Positions 37,557-46,327 of a stretch of DNA of 64,000 nucleotides are shown here, one piece after another (position 1 is the first letter of the stretch; every line of letters starts with the position of its first letter). The stretch is from Alphaproteobacteria bacterium. Lineage in GTDB: Bacteria > Pseudomonadota > Alphaproteobacteria > UBA6615. Location of the stretch: assembly GCA_039980135.1 (NCBI GenBank), contig JBDXCV010000009.1:505854-569853 (forward strand), read 5' to 3'. Position numbers and translations under genes: made by a program. The notes under the pieces are model-generated. The model worked only from the letters and a program-made list of their open reading frames with translations, did no database searches and was not told the origin of the DNA.

Positions 37557-38639
37557 TCATCGCACCAATTCGCCGCGCTCCAGATTCGCCATCACGTGGC
37601 GCACCACTTTGCGGGTCAGGGTGGGGAGTGCGTGATCGCCGAACGCCCCGACCGGAAGCCACACGCCGCCCAGCGTGGTGCGGCCGTCGATCCGCGCCGC
37701 CTTCACCTGGAGTTCGAGCTGCAGATGGGTAAAACCATGCTCGATCAGCCCGGGCAATGAGACCCAGTCAGCCTCGACCGGCGGATGGTCGACAAACCTG
37801 TCCGTCTCTTCCCACGGGCCCGACGGCACCTCCATCATACCCCCGAGCAGGCCGGTTTCCGGCCGCCGGCGCAGCAGGACATGCCCGTCCCGACGCGTCA
37901 TCCAGTAGGCGACGGCCCGGCGCACCGGGCGTGGAGCCTTGGGCACGCGGCGTGGCAGGGTCTCCGCCAATCCGTCCGCAAAGGCACGGCAACCCGCCTG
38001 CCAGGGACAGATGCCGCAGGTGGGCGCGCGTGGGGTGCAGACTGTCGCCCCCAGATCCATGACGGCCTGGGCGTAATCGCCCGCGCGTTCGTCAGGCGTC
38101 AGGCGGGTCGCACGGGATTTCAGAACCGGTTTCGAGGCCGGCATGGGGGCTTGGACGGCGAACAGCCGTGCCATCACCCGTTCTATATTGCCATCCACCG
38201 GCGTGGCGCGGCGCCCGAACGCAATCGCGGCGATCGCCGCAGCGGTGTAGGGGCCGATGCCAGGCAGTTCGCGCAAGCCCGCCTCGCTATCGGGGAATTT
38301 CCCACCGTGAGTTTCGCAAACCTGACGCGCGCATTTGTGAAGATTGCGCGCCCGCGCGTAATAACCCAGCCCCGCCCATCGGGTGAGGACCTCGTCGAGG
38401 TCCGCCGCCGCCAGATCCTCGACCCGCGGCCAGCGCGCCAGGAAATCCCGGAAATACGGGCCGACGGTCACCACCGTCGTTTGCTGCAGCATCACCTCGC
38501 TGAGCCATACATGATAGGGGTCGGCCCGCACGCCCACGCGTGACTGTGCCGGCGGCACACGCCACGGCAGGCGCCGGGCGTGGCGGTCATACCATTCCAG
38601 GATCGTGGCGGCGGCGGGATCGGGCATCGTCAGAATCAT
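37557..38639 (-). CDS. mutY: A/G-specific adenine glycosylase
   Basis: 360 residues. A helix-hairpin-helix L-P-G-I-G-P-Y-T-A-A-A and the catalytic aspartate in P-V-D-G-N-I-E-R are present. The [4Fe-4S] ligands are C-T-P-R-A-P-T-C-G-I-C-P-W-Q-A-G-C. A C-terminal Nudix-like domain recognises 8-oxoG. It removes adenine mispaired with 8-oxoguanine. ATG 38639 is used; M5 at 38627 is possible. It is divergent from the DciA-like gene with a 33-bp gap. Confidence 0.96.
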   Translation of the reverse strand: MILTMPDPAAATILEWYDRHARRLPWRVPPAQSRVGVRADPYHVWLSEVMLQQTTVVTVGPYFRDFLARWPRVEDLAAADLDEVLTRWAGLGYYARARNLHKCARQVCETHGGKFPDSEAGLRELPGIGPYTAAAIAAIAFGRRATPVDGNIERVMARLFAVQAPMPASKPVLKSRATRLTPDERAGDYAQAVMDLGATVCTPRAPTCGICPWQAGCRAFADGLAETLPRRVPKAPRPVRRAVAYWMTRRDGHVLLRRRPETGLLGGMMEVPSGPWEETDRFVDHPPVEADWVSLPGLIEHGFTHLQLELQVKAARIDGRTTLGGVWLPVGAFGDHALPTLTRKVVRHVMANLERGELVR

Positions 38640-38672
38640 TGTGGCGGCTGGCCCCGCCTTCTAACATGCGAC

Positions 38673-39185
38673 ATGGCTGCAAAACCCGACAATAAGACGA
38701 GCAAGCGAGCCGGCGGGCTACGCGCCATCGGTGCGGAAAGCAGCCGCGCCACGGCACCCATCCGGCGCAAGCGCGGCTTCTTCGAGGCGAGCGTGTTCTC
38801 GGACTGGCACGACATTGTCGGCGAGGACCTGGCCAGCCAATGCGTGCCCATGCGCCTGGTCCGCGGACCCGAGGGCGAAGGGGGAACCTTGCATGTAAAG
38901 GTAACCGGCCCGCTGGCGCTCGAACTCCAGCATCTGGAGCCTCAGGTCATCGAGCGGATCAATTCCTATTACGGCTACCGCGCGGTCGCCGGACTGCGCC
39001 TGCATCAAGGGCCAATTTCCGTGCCCGAACGCCCCAGGCCGGCGAAAACGGTTCACGCCAATGCTGCGGACATGGCGCAACTCGATGAAAACCTCGCAGA
39101 GGTCGACGACCCGGAATTGCGCCGCGCATTGCGGGCATTCGGCGAATCCGTGTTGGCGCGCAACAAGCCGGATACCGGGACCTAA
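38673..39185 (+). CDS. DUF721 (DciA-like) protein
   Basis: 170 residues from ATG 38673. A basic N-terminal tail is followed by the DUF721 core W-H-D-I-V-G-E-D-L-A and L-H-V-K-V-T-G-P-L-A-L-E-L. Members of this family (DciA) recruit the replicative helicase in bacteria without DnaC/DnaI. The neighbour order mutY-DUF721-dsbA-smc is frequent in alphaproteobacteria. Helicase loading is inferred from the family. Confidence 0.85.
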   Translation: MAAKPDNKTSKRAGGLRAIGAESSRATAPIRRKRGFFEASVFSDWHDIVGEDLASQCVPMRLVRGPEGEGGTLHVKVTGPLALELQHLEPQVIERINSYYGYRAVAGLRLHQGPISVPERPRPAKTVHANAADMAQLDENLAEVDDPELRRALRAFGESVLARNKPDTGT

Positions 39186-39298
39186 CCCCCCGGCGGGGCC
39201 AACCCCGGGCCGATTCGACGTCTCCATTCGGTCACATTCGCCTGTCAGGATCACCCACTGGGCCGCTAACAGGTTGGCACAATTCGGTTTTTCCGCGC

Positions 39299-39328
39299 TT
39301 GTGCCGCACGAATACAGGTCCGTATAAT
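39299..39328 (+). promoter_or_regulatory. sigma70-type promoter for the dsbA-like gene
   Basis: -35 TTGTGC (39299-39304), 18-base spacer, perfect -10 TATAAT (39323-39328). The expected transcript start lies about 20 bp before the GTG at 39356. Confidence 0.6.
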
Positions 39329-39355
39329 CGCAACATCTAGTGTTTGGAGGACTTA

Positions 39356-39976
39356 GTGCGCCTATATAGAGGAATTGGTACCGCCCTGGCCGGCGCCCTT
39401 GCGCTCGCGTTCGCGGCGACGACGGCACCCGCGCAGCAGGCGATCGACGCCCAGGCGGCGCTGCAGGAGCGTTCCATCGGCAGCCCCGACGCGCCGGTGA
39501 CGGTGATCGAGTATTTCTCGCTCACCTGTCCCCATTGCGCGAGCTTCCATAACGACGTCTATGGCGACCTCAAGGCGAAATACGTGGATACGGGCAAGGT
39601 TCGCCTGGTTTATCGCGAGTTTCCGCGCGACGGTGTCGACCTGCGGGCCGGCATGATGGCGCGCTGCGCCGATCCGCGCCGCTATGCGGGGCTGGTCCAG
39701 GTTCTGTTCAAGAATCAGCCCAACTGGACGCGTTCGAACGACCCTGTGGGTGAATTGGCCAAGATCGGCCGTCTGGCCGGAATCGACGATGCCACCTTCC
39801 AGAGCTGCATCGCGAATGAGGAACTCGCGAACGGATTACTCGCCGCCCGGCAAAACGCCAGTACGCTGGGTGTTCAGAGCACACCGACGTTTGAAATTGC
39901 TGGCCAGTTGTACCCGGGTTCCCGGTCGATCGAGGAATTCTCGGAAATCATCGATCCGCTTCTGGCGAATAACTGA
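39356..39976 (+). CDS. DsbA-family thiol:disulfide oxidoreductase
   Basis: 206 residues from the GTG at 39356, with GGAGG five bases upstream. A signal peptide ends near A-P-A-Q. The thioredoxin-like domain has active site C-P-H-C at 58-61 in F-S-L-T-C-P-H-C-A-S-F-H, then a DsbA-type helical insertion and a cis-proline region T-P-T-F-E-I. It introduces or shuffles disulfides in the periplasm, probably with the DsbD-like protein at 55245-57410. The TTG twelve bases upstream overlaps the ribosome-binding site and is unlikely. Confidence 0.93.
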   Translation: MRLYRGIGTALAGALALAFAATTAPAQQAIDAQAALQERSIGSPDAPVTVIEYFSLTCPHCASFHNDVYGDLKAKYVDTGKVRLVYREFPRDGVDLRAGMMARCADPRRYAGLVQVLFKNQPNWTRSNDPVGELAKIGRLAGIDDATFQSCIANEELANGLLAARQNASTLGVQSTPTFEIAGQLYPGSRSIEEFSEIIDPLLANN

Positions 39977-40052
39977 TTCGGTGTTCACAATGCGCGGCGT
40001 CAATCAGGTGGCGCCTTGCTAGTTTGAGTTCTTTCTTGGGGGTTACGTACCG

Positions 40053-43000
40053 GTGCAGTTCAACAAGCTGAGACTGACAGGCTTCAAATCCTTCGTCGAC
40101 GGGACCGACCTCGACATCGCGCCCGGACTGACCGGTATTGTCGGTCCCAACGGGTGCGGCAAGTCCAATCTCGTCGAAGCGCTGCGCTGGGTCATGGGCG
40201 AGACGTCGGCCAAGCAGATGCGCGGCGGCGGGATGGACGATGTCATTTTCGGCGGCACGTCGGATCGCCCGGCCCGCAACGCGGCGGAGGTTGTCCTCAG
40301 CCTCGACAACAGTGAGCGCTCGGCACCGACCCAGTTCAACAATGCCGACGACATCGAAATCTCGCGCCGCATCGAGCGCGAGAAAGGCTCCAACTACAAG
40401 ATCAACGGCGGCGATGTGCGCGCGCGCGACGTGCAGATCCTGTTTGCCGACCAGGCGACCGGACCGCGTTCCACAGCACTCGTCAGCCAGGGCCGGGTCG
40501 GCGCGCTGATCAGCGCCAAACCATCTGACCGCCGCATTCTGCTGGAAGAAGCCGCCGGCATCACCGGCCTGCATTCGCGCCGCCACGAGGCCGAGCTCCG
40601 GCTGCGCGCCGCGGAGAACAACCTCGAACGTCTCGACGATGTGCTGGTGACCCTCGACGCCCAGCTGAACGGGCTCAAGAAACAGGTCCGCCAGGCCCGG
40701 CGCTACAAGAACATCTCTCACGACATCCGCCGCACCGAAGCCACCGTCCTGCACCATCGCTGGTCAGCGGCGGGGGCCGACCTCGCAAGCACGGAAGAGC
40801 GCCTGCGTGGCTCCGAGACCGTGGTCGCCGAGCAGACCCGGCTGGTGTCGGAGGCGACACGTACGCGCGAGACCGCGGCGGCCGAACTGGTGCCGCTGCG
40901 TGAAACCGAGGCCGCAGCCGCGGCCGAACTGCAGACCCTGAACCTCGCCCGCGAGGAACTGGATGCCGAAGAGCAGCGCAACCGAACAGCGACCGAGCAA
41001 TGGGAAACGCGCCTGACGCAGATCGAGGCCGACCTCGGCCGCGAACGCGGTCTCGCCGCGGAAGCCCGCACCGCGCTGACCCGGCTGGGCACGGAGAAAG
41101 CGGAGATCGAACGCGCCTGTGCCGGTGAAGACGAGCTGATCGCCCAGACCAGCGCCGCGCTCGATGAACGCGCCGGAACGGTCGAGACCGTCGAGGCGGA
41201 ACTCACCGGGCTGATGGAGCGCCTGGCAACGGGTGAAGCACAGATCACCGCGCTCGAACGCGAGTTCGGCGAACTTGCCGCGCGCCGGCGCCGGCTCGAA
41301 ACTCAGAATGACGAGGCCAAGGCCGAGCGCATGTCGATCGAGGAACAGGGGCTTTCCTCCGACGCGCTCGAGAGCGCGGAGGTGCGCCTGAACGGTGCGG
41401 AGGAAAACCTCAAAAGCGCCCGTGCGACGCTTGAGACGACCGAAGAAAAACGCGCGCATGCCGACACCGAACGAGACAAGGCGCGCGATGTCCGCTCCCA
41501 GGCGGACGAAGCCCTGTCGCGGCTGCGCGCCGAAGCCGGCGCGCTCGAGGATCTGCTGGCCACGGAGGCCGAGGCCCTCGATGCCGACTGGACGCCGATG
41601 ATCGACGCGATCGAGGTGACCGCGGGATACGAGGCGGCGCTCGGCGCCGCGCTCGGCGAAGACCTCGACGCGCCATCCGATGACCGCGCACCGCGTCACT
41701 GGCATCTCACGGCTGCATCGTCAGAGGACCCTCGCCTGCCATCGGGTGTCCGCCCGCTCGCGGAGTTTGTCCGCAACGCCGGCCCTCTGGCCCGTCGGCT
41801 GGCGCAGATCGGCGTGGTCGCCGATGCCGAGACGGGCGACCGCCTCGCCCGCGAGCTGAAAGCCGGCCAGCGGCTCGTCGATTCGACGGGAAATTTCTGG
41901 CGCTGGGATGGCTACATCTCGCGCAACGATGCGCGCTCTTCCACATCCACCCGGCTGCGCCAGCGCAACCGCCTGACCGAGCTGGGCACGCGGATCACCG
42001 CGGCCGAGGCGAGTTTCGAGAAGGTCGAGGCGGCGCACCGGACCGCCCGCGAAGCCGCCGACCATGCGGGAAATGCCGCGCGGGCCGCACGCGCCGCCCT
42101 CGAAGCCGCCGATGACAACGCGGCCGACGCGCGCCGCACCCATGCCGGCCTCGCGCGTGAATTCGCGGCCCGCATCGCGCGCCACGAGAATCTGGGCGAA
42201 AGCCTGGCGCGCATCGAAACCGACATCGCCGATATCGATTCCCGCCTCGACGATGCGCGCAAGCGCCGGGAAGCCGTCGGAGATCTCGATATGCTCCGCA
42301 GCAATACCCAGGCCTTGCGCGGTCAGCTCAACGAAGCCCGCGCGGCGTCTGTCGCCGCACAGGGCGAACATGACCGGCTGGTGCGCGAATCCGAGGAACG
42401 CCATCGCCGCATCACCGCACTCGCCGCCGAGGAAACATCCTGGCAGGCCCGCGACAATGGTGCGGGTGAACGCATCGGCGAACTCGAGACCCGCGACGCA
42501 CAGGCCCGTGGCGAACTGCAAGCCCTCGCCGCCCGGCCGGCCGAGATCGAGACCCAGCGCAATGCACTGATGGACCGGCTGACCGCTTCCGAGGCGCGCC
42601 GCAATGCAGCCGCCGATGCGGTCGCGCGCGCCGACGAGCGCCTGTCCCAGGCCGAACGCACGATGCGGGACGCCGAAGCGAAGCTGGGCGATGTACGCGA
42701 AGACAAGGTGCGCGCCGAATCCGCCGTCGCCCAGGCCGCGCAGACATTGGAGACCGTGATCGAGCGGATCACCGAACGCCTGGAATGCAAACCCGAGGAG
42801 GCGCTGGCGCTGGCGGAAATCGCGGAAGGCAAGGAAATGCCGGATCTCGATGCCGCTGACCGCCGCCTCGAGCGGCTGCTGCGCGAGCGCGACAATATGG
42901 GGCCGGTAAACCTGCGCGCGGAACAGGAATCCGAGGAACTGATCGAGAAGATCGAGACAATCCAGACCGAACGCGAAGACCTGGTCTCGGCGATCGATCG

Positions 43001-43523
43001 CCTGCGGCGCGGCATCGCCAGCCTGAACCGCGAGGCCCGCCAGCGGCTGCTCGCCTCGTTCAAGGACGTCGACAAGCATTTCCAGGATCTGTTCGTGCGC
43101 CTGTTCGGCGGCGGGCGCGCTCATCTGGAATTGACCGATGCGGAAGACCCGCTGGAGGCGGGGCTCGAGATCTACGCCAGCCCGCCGGGCAAGAAGCTGC
43201 AGTCCCTGTCATTGCTGTCCGGCGGTGAACAGGCCCTGACGGCAACGGCGCTCCTGTTTGCCGTGTTCCTGACCAATCCGGCGCCCATCTGCGTGCTCGA
43301 CGAGGTCGATGCCCCGCTCGACGATGCCAACGTGGACCGCTTCTGCAACCTGCTCGACCATATTGCATCCATCGGCTCGACCCGTTTCCTGATCGTGACT
43401 CATCACCGCATGACGATGGCCCGTATGGACCGTCTCTACGGTGTCACGATGCCGGAACGCGGCATCAGTCAGCTCGTCTCGGTCGACCTCCGCGGGGCTG
43501 AGGAAATCCGCGCCATCGCCTAG
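40053..43523 (+). CDS. smc: chromosome segregation protein SMC
   Basis: 1156 residues, a usual length. Walker A G-P-N-G-C-G-K-S is at 31-38. Long coiled coils flank a hinge region around 500-640. The ABC signature L-S-G-G-E-Q is near 1054 and Walker B I-C-V-L-D-E-V-D-A-P near 1080. SMC dimerises and entraps DNA for chromosome compaction. The GTG at 40053 is preceded by GGGGG; smc starts 76 bp after the dsbA-like stop and probably shares its transcript. Confidence 0.97.
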   Translation: MQFNKLRLTGFKSFVDGTDLDIAPGLTGIVGPNGCGKSNLVEALRWVMGETSAKQMRGGGMDDVIFGGTSDRPARNAAEVVLSLDNSERSAPTQFNNADDIEISRRIEREKGSNYKINGGDVRARDVQILFADQATGPRSTALVSQGRVGALISAKPSDRRILLEEAAGITGLHSRRHEAELRLRAAENNLERLDDVLVTLDAQLNGLKKQVRQARRYKNISHDIRRTEATVLHHRWSAAGADLASTEERLRGSETVVAEQTRLVSEATRTRETAAAELVPLRETEAAAAAELQTLNLAREELDAEEQRNRTATEQWETRLTQIEADLGRERGLAAEARTALTRLGTEKAEIERACAGEDELIAQTSAALDERAGTVETVEAELTGLMERLATGEAQITALEREFGELAARRRRLETQNDEAKAERMSIEEQGLSSDALESAEVRLNGAEENLKSARATLETTEEKRAHADTERDKARDVRSQADEALSRLRAEAGALEDLLATEAEALDADWTPMIDAIEVTAGYEAALGAALGEDLDAPSDDRAPRHWHLTAASSEDPRLPSGVRPLAEFVRNAGPLARRLAQIGVVADAETGDRLARELKAGQRLVDSTGNFWRWDGYISRNDARSSTSTRLRQRNRLTELGTRITAAEASFEKVEAAHRTAREAADHAGNAARAARAALEAADDNAADARRTHAGLAREFAARIARHENLGESLARIETDIADIDSRLDDARKRREAVGDLDMLRSNTQALRGQLNEARAASVAAQGEHDRLVRESEERHRRITALAAEETSWQARDNGAGERIGELETRDAQARGELQALAARPAEIETQRNALMDRLTASEARRNAAADAVARADERLSQAERTMRDAEAKLGDVREDKVRAESAVAQAAQTLETVIERITERLECKPEEALALAEIAEGKEMPDLDAADRRLERLLRERDNMGPVNLRAEQESEELIEKIETIQTEREDLVSAIDRLRRGIASLNREARQRLLASFKDVDKHFQDLFVRLFGGGRAHLELTDAEDPLEAGLEIYASPPGKKLQSLSLLSGGEQALTATALLFAVFLTNPAPICVLDEVDAPLDDANVDRFCNLLDHIASIGSTRFLIVTHHRMTMARMDRLYGVTMPERGISQLVSVDLRGAEEIRAIA

Positions 43524-43614
43524 GGTTTTGGTTCTGCTCCCTTCTCCAGTTTGGCCCGATTTTCCCGCAGATTTCCGCGGCCTACGCGCCTCTTCGCATG
43601 TGCGGAAAGTCGCC

Positions 43615-43643
43615 TTGACTTGCCCAGAGGCGGTCGCTACTTT
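43615..43643 (+). promoter_or_regulatory. sigma70-type promoter of the atp (F0) operon
   Basis: -35 TTGACT (43615-43620), 17-base spacer, -10 TACTTT (43638-43643), in the 186-bp gap between smc and atpI. The predicted start gives a leader of about 60 nt before atpI. Confidence 0.6.
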
Positions 43644-43709
43644 GCGCTCGCTTTCGGGTGCCGGTCCTGTCGGACCGCGGGAACAGCAATTCGGGGAAGA
43701 AGTGGGTCC

Positions 43710-44039
43710 ATGACAGATCCGGACCAACCGCCCGAACTGCCTGAACTCAAACGGCGCCTTGGCAAGGTTCGCGACCGGCGCGCGGGGGCAGTACGTAAGG
43801 CCTCGTCTCGGTCTAGAAGTGCTTCGGACATGGGCGTCGGCATCAAAGTCGCCGTCGATCTGGTTGCCGGAGTAGGTTTTGGCGGCGGTATCGGCTGGAG
43901 CCTGGACTGGTGGTTGGGCACGAAGCCCTGGTTGTTGGTGGTGTTCTTGATGCTTGGGTTTGCCGCGGGATTGTTGAACGTCGTTCGCACCGCAAATCAG
44001 GCAAGCAAGCCAAAGACAAACGGCGGTACCGACGCATAA
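43710..44039 (+). CDS. atpI: F0F1 ATP synthase assembly protein AtpI
   Basis: 109 residues. A charged, basic N-terminus is followed by two helices (about 49-70 and 77-98) containing G-G-G-I-G-W-S-L-D-W-W-L-G, typical of the AtpI/Gct family. It assists assembly of the c-ring. It heads the F0 operon, 48 bp before atpB. ATG 43710 is chosen; the open frame upstream of it enters the promoter. Confidence 0.92.
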   Translation: MTDPDQPPELPELKRRLGKVRDRRAGAVRKASSRSRSASDMGVGIKVAVDLVAGVGFGGGIGWSLDWWLGTKPWLLVVFLMLGFAAGLLNVVRTANQASKPKTNGGTDA

Positions 44040-44087
44040 TTTCCGGCGCGTCGGACGATACGCCGAATAAGACTGGAGAGTATCCGG

Positions 44088-44822
44088 GTGGCTAGCCCTC
44101 TCGAACAATTCACAATCGTACCGATCATCGATATCGAAGTCGCCGATGTCGATATTTCGTTCACGAACTCATCGCTCTGGATGGCCATCACGGCGGCGAT
44201 TCTGGTGATCTTCATGGTTGTCAGCACCCAGCGCCGCGCGTTGGTGCCCGGGCGCATGCAGGCGTCGGCTGAATATTTCTATCAAATCATCGCCGACATG
44301 GTGCGCGACAATGTGGGATCCCAGGGCCGTCCCTATTTCCCGTTCATCTTCAGCCTGTTCATGTTCATCCTGTTCGGCAATCTGCTCGGTCTGATTCCCG
44401 GCGCCTTCACCTTTACCAGCCATCTCGCGGTGACCTTCGCGATGGCGGCATTCATTTTCGTCGGGGTGACCATCATCGGCCTCGTGAAGCACGGCTTTAA
44501 ATTCTTCTCGCTGTTCTTCCCCCATGGCGCACCGATTGTCTCGGCGCCGGTCCTGATTCCGATCGAGATCATTTCCTACTTCTCACGTCCGATCAGCCTG
44601 TCCGTGCGACTGTTCGCCAACATGACGGTCGGCCATGTCCTGCTCAAGGTGATCGGCGGCGGTGTCGTCGCACTCGGCGGATTCTGGGTACTGCCCGGTC
44701 TGCTGCCGCTGGCCTTCCTGATCGCCATCACGTTGCTCGAGGTGATGATTGCCGTCATCCAGGCCTACGTGTTCGCCATCCTCACATGCGTCTATCTCAA
44801 CGACGCACTGCATCTGCATTAG
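44088..44822 (+). CDS. atpB: ATP synthase F0 subunit a
   Basis: 244 residues from a GTG at 44088 with GGAG upstream. Five to six membrane helices; the essential arginine is in S-L-S-V-R-L-F-A-N-M. The helix ending in I-A-V-I-Q-A-Y-V-F forms part of the proton half-channel. The subunit works with the c-ring for proton flow. Confidence 0.97.
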   Translation: MASPLEQFTIVPIIDIEVADVDISFTNSSLWMAITAAILVIFMVVSTQRRALVPGRMQASAEYFYQIIADMVRDNVGSQGRPYFPFIFSLFMFILFGNLLGLIPGAFTFTSHLAVTFAMAAFIFVGVTIIGLVKHGFKFFSLFFPHGAPIVSAPVLIPIEIISYFSRPISLSVRLFANMTVGHVLLKVIGGGVVALGGFWVLPGLLPLAFLIAITLLEVMIAVIQAYVFAILTCVYLNDALHLH

Positions 44823-44855
44823 TCCCCAATACGAGAAAGCTTGAAGGAGCCTTTT

Positions 44856-45095
44856 ATGATGGAACTCGAAGTCGCAACGCAATTCGCGCGTTTGATCGGT
44901 GCCGGCCTGGCCGCCATCGGTATGGTCGGTGCCGGTGTCGGTGTCGGCCGCATCTGGGCCAGCTACATCGAAGCAATCGGTCGCAACCCTGCCGCCAAAG
45001 AAGAAATTGGCGCGTTCATCTGGATCGGGTTCGCGGTCACGGAAGCCATCGCGCTGTTCGCGCTGATTATGGCTTTCATCATCCTCGCCGGTTAG
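44856..45095 (+). CDS. atpE: ATP synthase F0 subunit c
   Basis: 79 residues. Two helices joined by the R-N-P loop at 43-45, with the proton-carrying glutamate E63 in A-V-T-E-A-I-A-L. The Na+-binding pattern is absent, so H+ coupling is expected. AAGGAG lies six bases before ATG 44856, a very strong ribosome-binding site suited to the many copies needed. A hairpin follows in the gap to the b' gene. Confidence 0.97.
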   Translation: MMELEVATQFARLIGAGLAAIGMVGAGVGVGRIWASYIEAIGRNPAAKEEIGAFIWIGFAVTEAIALFALIMAFIILAG

Positions 45096-45126
45096 TCGAA
45101 ACCGGACGCAACGGTTAAGGCCACCT

Positions 45127-45154
45127 GACCGGCTGCCCCCGGGCAAGCCCGGTC
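45127..45154 (+). other. intercistronic hairpin between atpE and the b' gene
   Basis: GACCGG (45127-45132) pairs with CCGGTC (45149-45154), and an alternative CCGGG-CAAG-CCCGG stem lies inside. The stem sits in the 91-bp gap after atpE. It lacks a T tract, so it is more likely to protect the atpE end or cause partial attenuation than to terminate fully. Confidence 0.45.
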
Positions 45155-45186
45155 GGTGACCGGATCGAAAGCGGAAGAGCGCCAAG

Positions 45187-45678
45187 ATGCCTCAGTTCGA
45201 ACCCTCCTCATTCGCAAGCCAGATTTTCTGGCTGGTCGTCTGCTTTGCCGTCGTCTTCCTGTTTGCGTGGCGTATCGCGCTGCCGCGGATCTCGGCGACG
45301 ATCGATAACCGCCACCAGCGGATCGATGGCGATATTGCACGCGCGGAGGAACTGGCGAGCGAGGCCGAAGAGGTGCTTGCCGCCTATGAGGCGGAACTGG
45401 CGAAGGCCCGCGCGGGTGCGCAGGAACAGCTCCATCTGGCTGCGGAAGCCGCGACGGCGGAGGCGGAAAAGCACAACGCCGCGCTGACCGAGAAACTCTC
45501 GGCCGATGCCGATGCCGCGCGCAAGCGGATCCACGAGGCCCAGCAATCCGCGACGGCGAATGTGGCCGCGCTGGTGGAAGATATCGCCAGCCAGGCCGTC
45601 GAACGCCTGATCGGCGTGACACCGGACAGCGGTACGGTGCGCAAGGCGATCGACGATGCCGTCGGAGGGCGTTCATGA
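45187..45678 (+). CDS. ATP synthase F0 subunit b'
   Basis: 163 residues. One N-terminal helix (S-Q-I-F-W-L-V-V-C-F-A-V-V-F-L-F) is followed by a long amphipathic coiled-coil stalk. The order a-c-b'-b is typical of alphaproteobacteria. It ends in ATGA overlap with the b gene. Assignment as b' rather than b rests on gene order. Confidence 0.93.
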   Translation: MPQFEPSSFASQIFWLVVCFAVVFLFAWRIALPRISATIDNRHQRIDGDIARAEELASEAEEVLAAYEAELAKARAGAQEQLHLAAEAATAEAEKHNAALTEKLSADADAARKRIHEAQQSATANVAALVEDIASQAVERLIGVTPDSGTVRKAIDDAVGGRS

Positions 45679-46241
45679 TGCTGGCACGGCTGACCCTCGC
45701 CACCGCGACCCTGCTCGCCTTCACCGGCAACGCCCTGGCCGCCGACGATCACGCGCCGTTCTTCGAGAAGCCCGAGACCTGGGTTCTGATCGCGTTCATC
45801 ATTTTCGTGGTCGCGGTGTACCGCCCCATGTCGAAGGCGATCACGGGCAAGCTCGACGGCCGTACCGACGCCATCAAGTCGGAGCTGGACGAGGCGCAGT
45901 GCCTTCGCGAGGAGGCCCAGCACACGTTGGCCGAGTATCAGCGCAAGCAGCGTGACGCGCTGGCGGAAGCCGAGGGCATCGTCGCCGAGGCGCGAGAAGA
46001 GGCACGGCGCATCGAGGCGAACGTCGAGGCGCGTACAGCCGATACGCTCAAACGCCGCGAACAGCAGGCGCTGGACATGATCGCGGCCGCCGAGGCCCGC
46101 GCCGTCGCCGACGTGCGTGCGCTGGCCGCGGATATCGCGATCGACGCCACCCGGCAGATCCTGACCGAGACGGTCGAGGGCCAGAAGGGTGACGAACTGG
46201 TCAATGAGGCGATCCGGGAAGTCCCGGGCAAGCTCAACTAG
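45675..46241 (+). CDS. atpF: ATP synthase F0 subunit b
   Basis: 188 residues. An N-terminal hydrophobic stretch like a signal peptide (L-A-T-A-T-L-L-A-F, ending A-L-A-A) precedes a membrane helix (W-V-L-I-A-F-I-I-F-V-V) and a charged coiled coil. It forms the peripheral stalk with b'. ATG at 45675 overlaps the b' stop. A strong terminator follows within 27 bp. Confidence 0.95.
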   Translation: MMLARLTLATATLLAFTGNALAADDHAPFFEKPETWVLIAFIIFVVAVYRPMSKAITGKLDGRTDAIKSELDEAQCLREEAQHTLAEYQRKQRDALAEAEGIVAEAREEARRIEANVEARTADTLKRREQQALDMIAAAEARAVADVRALAADIAIDATRQILTETVEGQKGDELVNEAIREVPGKLN

Positions 46242-46267
46242 GCGCCGCCGGTTCATGCCGCGTCGAG

Positions 46268-46292
46268 AAGGCCCCTTCGCGGGGCCTTTTTC
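46268..46292 (+). terminator. Rho-independent terminator of the atp operon
   Basis: AAGGCCCC and GGGGCCTT pair around a TTCGC loop, followed by TTTTT (46268-46291). It is the canonical GC-stem plus T-tract structure, 26 bp after the atpF stop. Confidence 0.92.
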
Positions 46293-46327
46293 ATGCCCGC
46301 AGCGCGCCGGCGCGCCTGCGCCGCCGC

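Noticed and set aside
41721-43124. 467-codon minus-strand frame
   Set aside because: Antisense to smc, which has all its motifs intact.
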